From: Pseudocercospora fijiensis CIRAD86
Lineage: Eukaryota; Ascomycota; Dothideomycetes; Mycosphaerellales; Mycosphaerellaceae
Direction of reading: 5' to 3'
DNA: 64,000 nt
Assembly (NCBI RefSeq): GCF_000340215.1
Contig: NW_006921544.1
Coordinates: 650,599-714,598 of the forward strand
The notes under the pieces are model-generated. The model was given only the letters and a program-made list of their open reading frames with translations, was not told the origin of the DNA and did not search any database. Position 1 is the first letter of the stretch. Every line of letters begins with the position of its first letter. Positions 61,258 to 64,000 of the stretch are shown piece by piece. The position numbers and the translations under genes are program-made.

Positions 61258-62033
61258 ATACCTTAAGGATTCGGCTCTTCGGGCCTTACTAAGTCGGCCG
61301 CCTCTCCTTCCTTTAGCGACTACCCTAAGTACGAATCTAACGAGGACCTACTAAGACGGTTTAATAGAAGACTATTTAATTTAGGAAGTAAGAAGTATAA
61401 ATAATTCTTTACGATTATAGGCTTATTAATTTTCTAAGTCTTACCGATATACCTTCGTCGCCCGAACGCGTAGAAAGATAGCTTTAGAACTTAGATAAGG
61501 GTAAAGGTAAAGCAAGCTAAGTATAGAAAGACCGTAGCGAGAACGAGATATCGGAAGAAGAGGACTATCCGTAGTATATATAAAGGAAGGGGGTTCCTCG
61601 GAAAACAGTATCGAAAAGCAAGTAGCCTAAGCTAGCTAAAAAGAGTAAACGGACGAAGGCTATTACGAAGAAAAGTTATTCTTCTATTAGAAAAAAGGGT
61701 AAAAGGTAGGTCTCGACGATAAAGAAACGGCGTTTTAAACTAGGTACTATTACCCTTCGCGAGATCCGGCTATTCTAAGAAAAAAGAAGGACCGAGCTTT
61801 AAATCCTTAAGACTTCCTTCTAGCGACTCGTTCGAGAAATTATATTAGATTTTAAGTCTAGTATACGATTTACGGCTAAGGCGATTAGTACTCTTTAGGA
61901 AGCTACGGAGGCATTTCTCGTAACCGAGTTTAAGCTTTTAAACCTCCTTACTATCTATACGAAGCGGGTTACTCTTTAATATAAAGATATATAGCTTCTA
62001 GCTAAAACTCGGCGTCGGTCTATAGCGTATTAA
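61258..62033 (+). pseudogene. histone H3-like gene 1, long-tailed (copy B)
   Basis: H3/CENP-A-type histone, 242 codons with stop. Exon 1 is 61258-61387 (ATA start, probably ATG before RIP) and exon 2 is 61438-62033. The 50-nt intron has a gtaaga donor; its acceptor reads aa where copy A has ag. The tail has a Ser/Pro part, an acidic SEEED, then a Lys/Arg-rich part. The fold starts at about residue 140: KRRFK.GTITLREIR, FQRLVREI, LQEATEAFLV, YTKRVTL and KDI.LLAKTRRR. It has two extra residues before FQRLVREI and no extra residue in loop 1. It lies 161 bp after the transposase stop, on the same strand. It has RIP-type stops only, and the same length as in copy A. The assignment to the H3 family is firm; whether it is centromeric is not decided by sequence alone. 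Confidence 0.85.
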
Positions 62034-62232
62034 TTAGAATTTGTATTTAGTCGTTAGATTAACCTAGGTAGATGCCTATTTTCGTATCTTTTTACCGGCT
62101 ATAGGTACCGGCTATACTTATTCTATCTCCGCGCCGTACCTAAATCTAAGGTACGAAGTAAAAACCTAGCGCCTTATATTTACCCGGGTTTCGCGGAGCG
62201 TTAAAAAGTAAGGTATAAAGGGTTACAGCTTC

Positions 62233-62790
62233 CTTCTAATAAGCTACCTTAATAAATATAGCAAATACAGGTCCTACTAACGACTATAATAGACGGTCGA
62301 CTATAATAGACGGTTGTACCTTATAGACGGTCGTACCTTATAGACGGTCGTACCTTATAGACGGTCGTACCTTATAGACGGTCGTACCTTATAGACGGTC
62401 GTACCTTATAGACGGTCGTATCTTATAGACGGTCGTACCTTATAGGCAATCTTAACACTCTACCTCTGCGGCTAGGTAAGGTTAAGTATAACCGCGAAGT
62501 ATAAGCTACCTCGATAAGCGTAGCAAATGCAGGTCCTACTAACGACTATAATAGACGGTCGTACCTTATAGACGGTCGTACCTTATAGGTAATCTTAATA
62601 CTCTATCTCCGCGGCTAGGTAAGGTTAAGTATAACCGCGAAGTATAAGCTACCTCGATAAGCGTAGCAAATGCAGGTCCTACTAACGACTATAATATACG
62701 GTCGCTATAGACGGTCGTACCTTGTAAGCTATCTTAACACTCTACCTCCGCGGCGAGATAAGGTTAAGTATACGCGCGAAGTACGAGATA
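62233..62790. repeat. nested tandem repeat between the H3-like genes (copy B)
   Basis: There are three large head-to-tail units (starting near 62240, 62505 and 62645). Each holds gtcctactaacgactataata, copies of the 17-bp tagacggtcgtacctta, and a conserved segment ending at cgcgaagta. In the first unit the 17-bp motif is repeated eight times (62307-62442). Copy A has two large units with two 17-bp copies each, so the array is unstable in copy number. Confidence 0.9.
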
Positions 62791-63414
62791 ATATAGGCTC
62801 TTAGTCGTTTAGAGTAACGTACTATACAAATAACTAGGCGTCCTACTCTTATTTACTTACGACCTGTATCTTAGGATACTATTCTCGTACTTCTTTTATA
62901 TACCTTTTTAATACTTTACCTATAAGCGCTCCGTAATAACCGAGTAAATATAAGATACTAGGTTTCTACTCGGTATCTTAGCCTTAGAGATAGGGCGGAG
63001 TTAAATTTAGAGGTATAGCCGGCACTCGTAGGCGGTATATAGAGACGGAAGTAAGCCTCTTCCTATAAATTAGCTACTTTATTTAGTATAGCCTACCCTA
63101 TTATACCGGCTATAGGTACCGGCTATATTTTTAACGTTGCCGTACCTGCCTATTTTAGCCGTACCTGCCTTCTTTGTTTACTCTAACGTTACTATAAGGC
63201 AGGCTTGCGCGAAGCTTACTCTATTACCTAGCGATACCGCGATACTACCTCTCTCGCTTTATATAACCTTCGTATCGATACCTATACCTCTACGCTCTAT
63301 ATCTACTACTACCGTAATATCCTCGCTCCGCGCGCGCCTTCGTATACCTTCGTAACGTACTTTTTTATTAATTCGACGACTTTCGTAATACCGAGTCTAC
63401 TCGACTAAGTTACG

Positions 63415-64000
63415 ATGTCTCGTAAGAAAGGACCTAGTACTACTACGGGTCGTAATAAGATCGGTACTACTAGAAAGACTATAGTGTATTAACGTAAGAA
63501 GGCTACTGCCGCTACCGCTAGTAGTAGAAAGACCGTTACGGGTAAGGCTCCGCGGAAGATAACGACTAGCGCTTCTACTACTAGTAGTAATAATCGTCGC
63601 GGCCGTCGATAGCGCCTAGGAAGTAAGTTTTTTCTTCTATAGCCGGTAGCGTAGCCGGCATCTCTACTCCTTTTTACTAATCCCTCTTTAGCCGTAGCCC
63701 TTCGCGAAATTCGGAATTATTAGAAGTATAGTAGACTCCTAGTAGCTAAAACTCCTTTTAGACGACTTGTTCGCGAGATTGCCTAAAGCTAGATAGCGGA
63801 CTGTCGCTTTTAAGCCTCCGTACTAGAGGCCTTTTAGGAGGCTATAGAAGCCTACCTAGTTCGTATCTTCGAATATATATTTCTCTTCTATCTCTTTTCG
63901 AACTATACTAATACTATTTTAGCGGTTAACCTTATAGCTATCTACGCGAAGGGTATTACGGTTATAGATAAGGATTTCAAAGCCCTCGATTAGATTCTTA
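63415..64000 (+). pseudogene. histone H3-like gene 2 (copy B), lacking last ~8 bases
   Basis: H3 variant. Exons: 63415-63622 (ATG start), 63692-63874, and 63923 to the window edge. Intron 1 (69 nt) has gtaagt and tactaat..tttag; its donor splits a Thr codon so that (P/L)GTVALREIR is restored, as in H3. Intron 2 (48 nt) has a tactaatac branch site, and its donor GT has become AT. The tail has SSRKTVTGKAPRKI at residues 36-49, matching H3 around K9-K18, then a Ser/Thr-rich linker and an Arg cluster where H3 has K27 and K36. The fold has PFRRLVREIAQ, EAYLVRIFE and YAK.ITVI.KDF. Intron 1 is one 12-bp unit shorter than in copy A. RIP-type stops make it non-functional as read. The cell's canonical H3 would not be expected in a transposon, so this is cargo. 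Confidence 0.87.

Larger units (their letters stand above)
57010..64000 (+). mobile_element. hAT transposon copy B, inverted relative to copy A, cut by window end
   Basis: It is colinear with copy A read in reverse (57010 corresponds to about 27405, and 64000 to about 20984). It is missing the right ~1.4 kb that copy A has beyond 27405, because it meets the G3 LTR. The other end lies outside the window. Gene order: unknown gene (3' part), hAT transposase, H3-like gene 1, H3-like gene 2, all on the plus strand. Copies A and B differ mainly by transitions of the RIP type, plus changes in repeat copy number and one 287-bp insertion. Confidence 0.88.

Noticed and set aside
62307..62442. Possible CRISPR array (regular repeats)
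   Set aside because: The 17-bp units are directly adjacent with no unique spacers, and the sequence is fungal.
63137..63355. 72-codon plus-strand ORF with hydrophobic segment
   Set aside because: It lies in the spacer upstream of H3-like gene 2; I found no domain and no support from copy A.

Overview
The window looks like repeat-choked heterochromatin of a filamentous ascomycete (Pezizomycotina). TpA is extremely common and CpA/TpG are scarce, while CpG is kept. Almost every reading frame is cut by TAG/TAA exactly where a Gln or Trp codon is expected. That is the footprint of repeat-induced point mutation (RIP, CpA to TpA). I see no intact host gene, tRNA or rRNA. Every recognisable coding region belongs to a mobile element, and nearly all are pseudogenes.

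Layout. 1-1735: degenerate unknown coding sequence. 1736-2817: a 702-bp solo-type LTR split by a 372-bp hAT-type MITE. 3260-8164 and 14888-15340: a Helitron Rep/helicase gene, split by a complete Gypsy chromovirus (here G2, 8170-14882). 15341-16839: AT-rich tandem repeats. 16840-17136: right tip of a hAT element. 17139-57009: a Gypsy element with ~1-kb LTRs (G3, coding on the minus strand), which holds an antisense pol fragment and a large hAT element (copy A, 19673-48575). Copy A in turn holds a Copia element (27932-33713) and a Gypsy element (G4, 34121-48057). The left LTR of G4 is itself split by another Gypsy (G5, 34237-41431). 57010-64000: a second hAT copy (copy B) in the opposite orientation, cut by the window end. 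Paired LTRs of equal length and matching target-site duplications support the G2, Copia, G4 and G5 boundaries.

The most interesting content is the hAT family itself. Without its insertions, copy A is about 9.2 kb. It carries a hAT transposase, two different histone H3-like genes, an unknown multi-exon gene on the transposase strand and a small unknown gene on the other strand. Both H3-like genes lie in the same order and orientation in copies A and B, with identical exon lengths. One (about 241 codons) has a long charged N-terminal tail in front of an H3/CENP-A-type histone fold. The other (about 158 codons) keeps a ..RKTVTGKAPRK.. tail segment that aligns with the K9-K18 part of histone H3, but lacks counterparts of K27 and K36. 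A transposon that travels with its own H3 variants is, as far as I know, not a standard description; I could not check this against databases.

Limits: all coordinates inside pseudogenes are read by eye, stops caused by RIP hide true ends, and a 100-N assembly gap (24603-24702) interrupts the copy A transposase.
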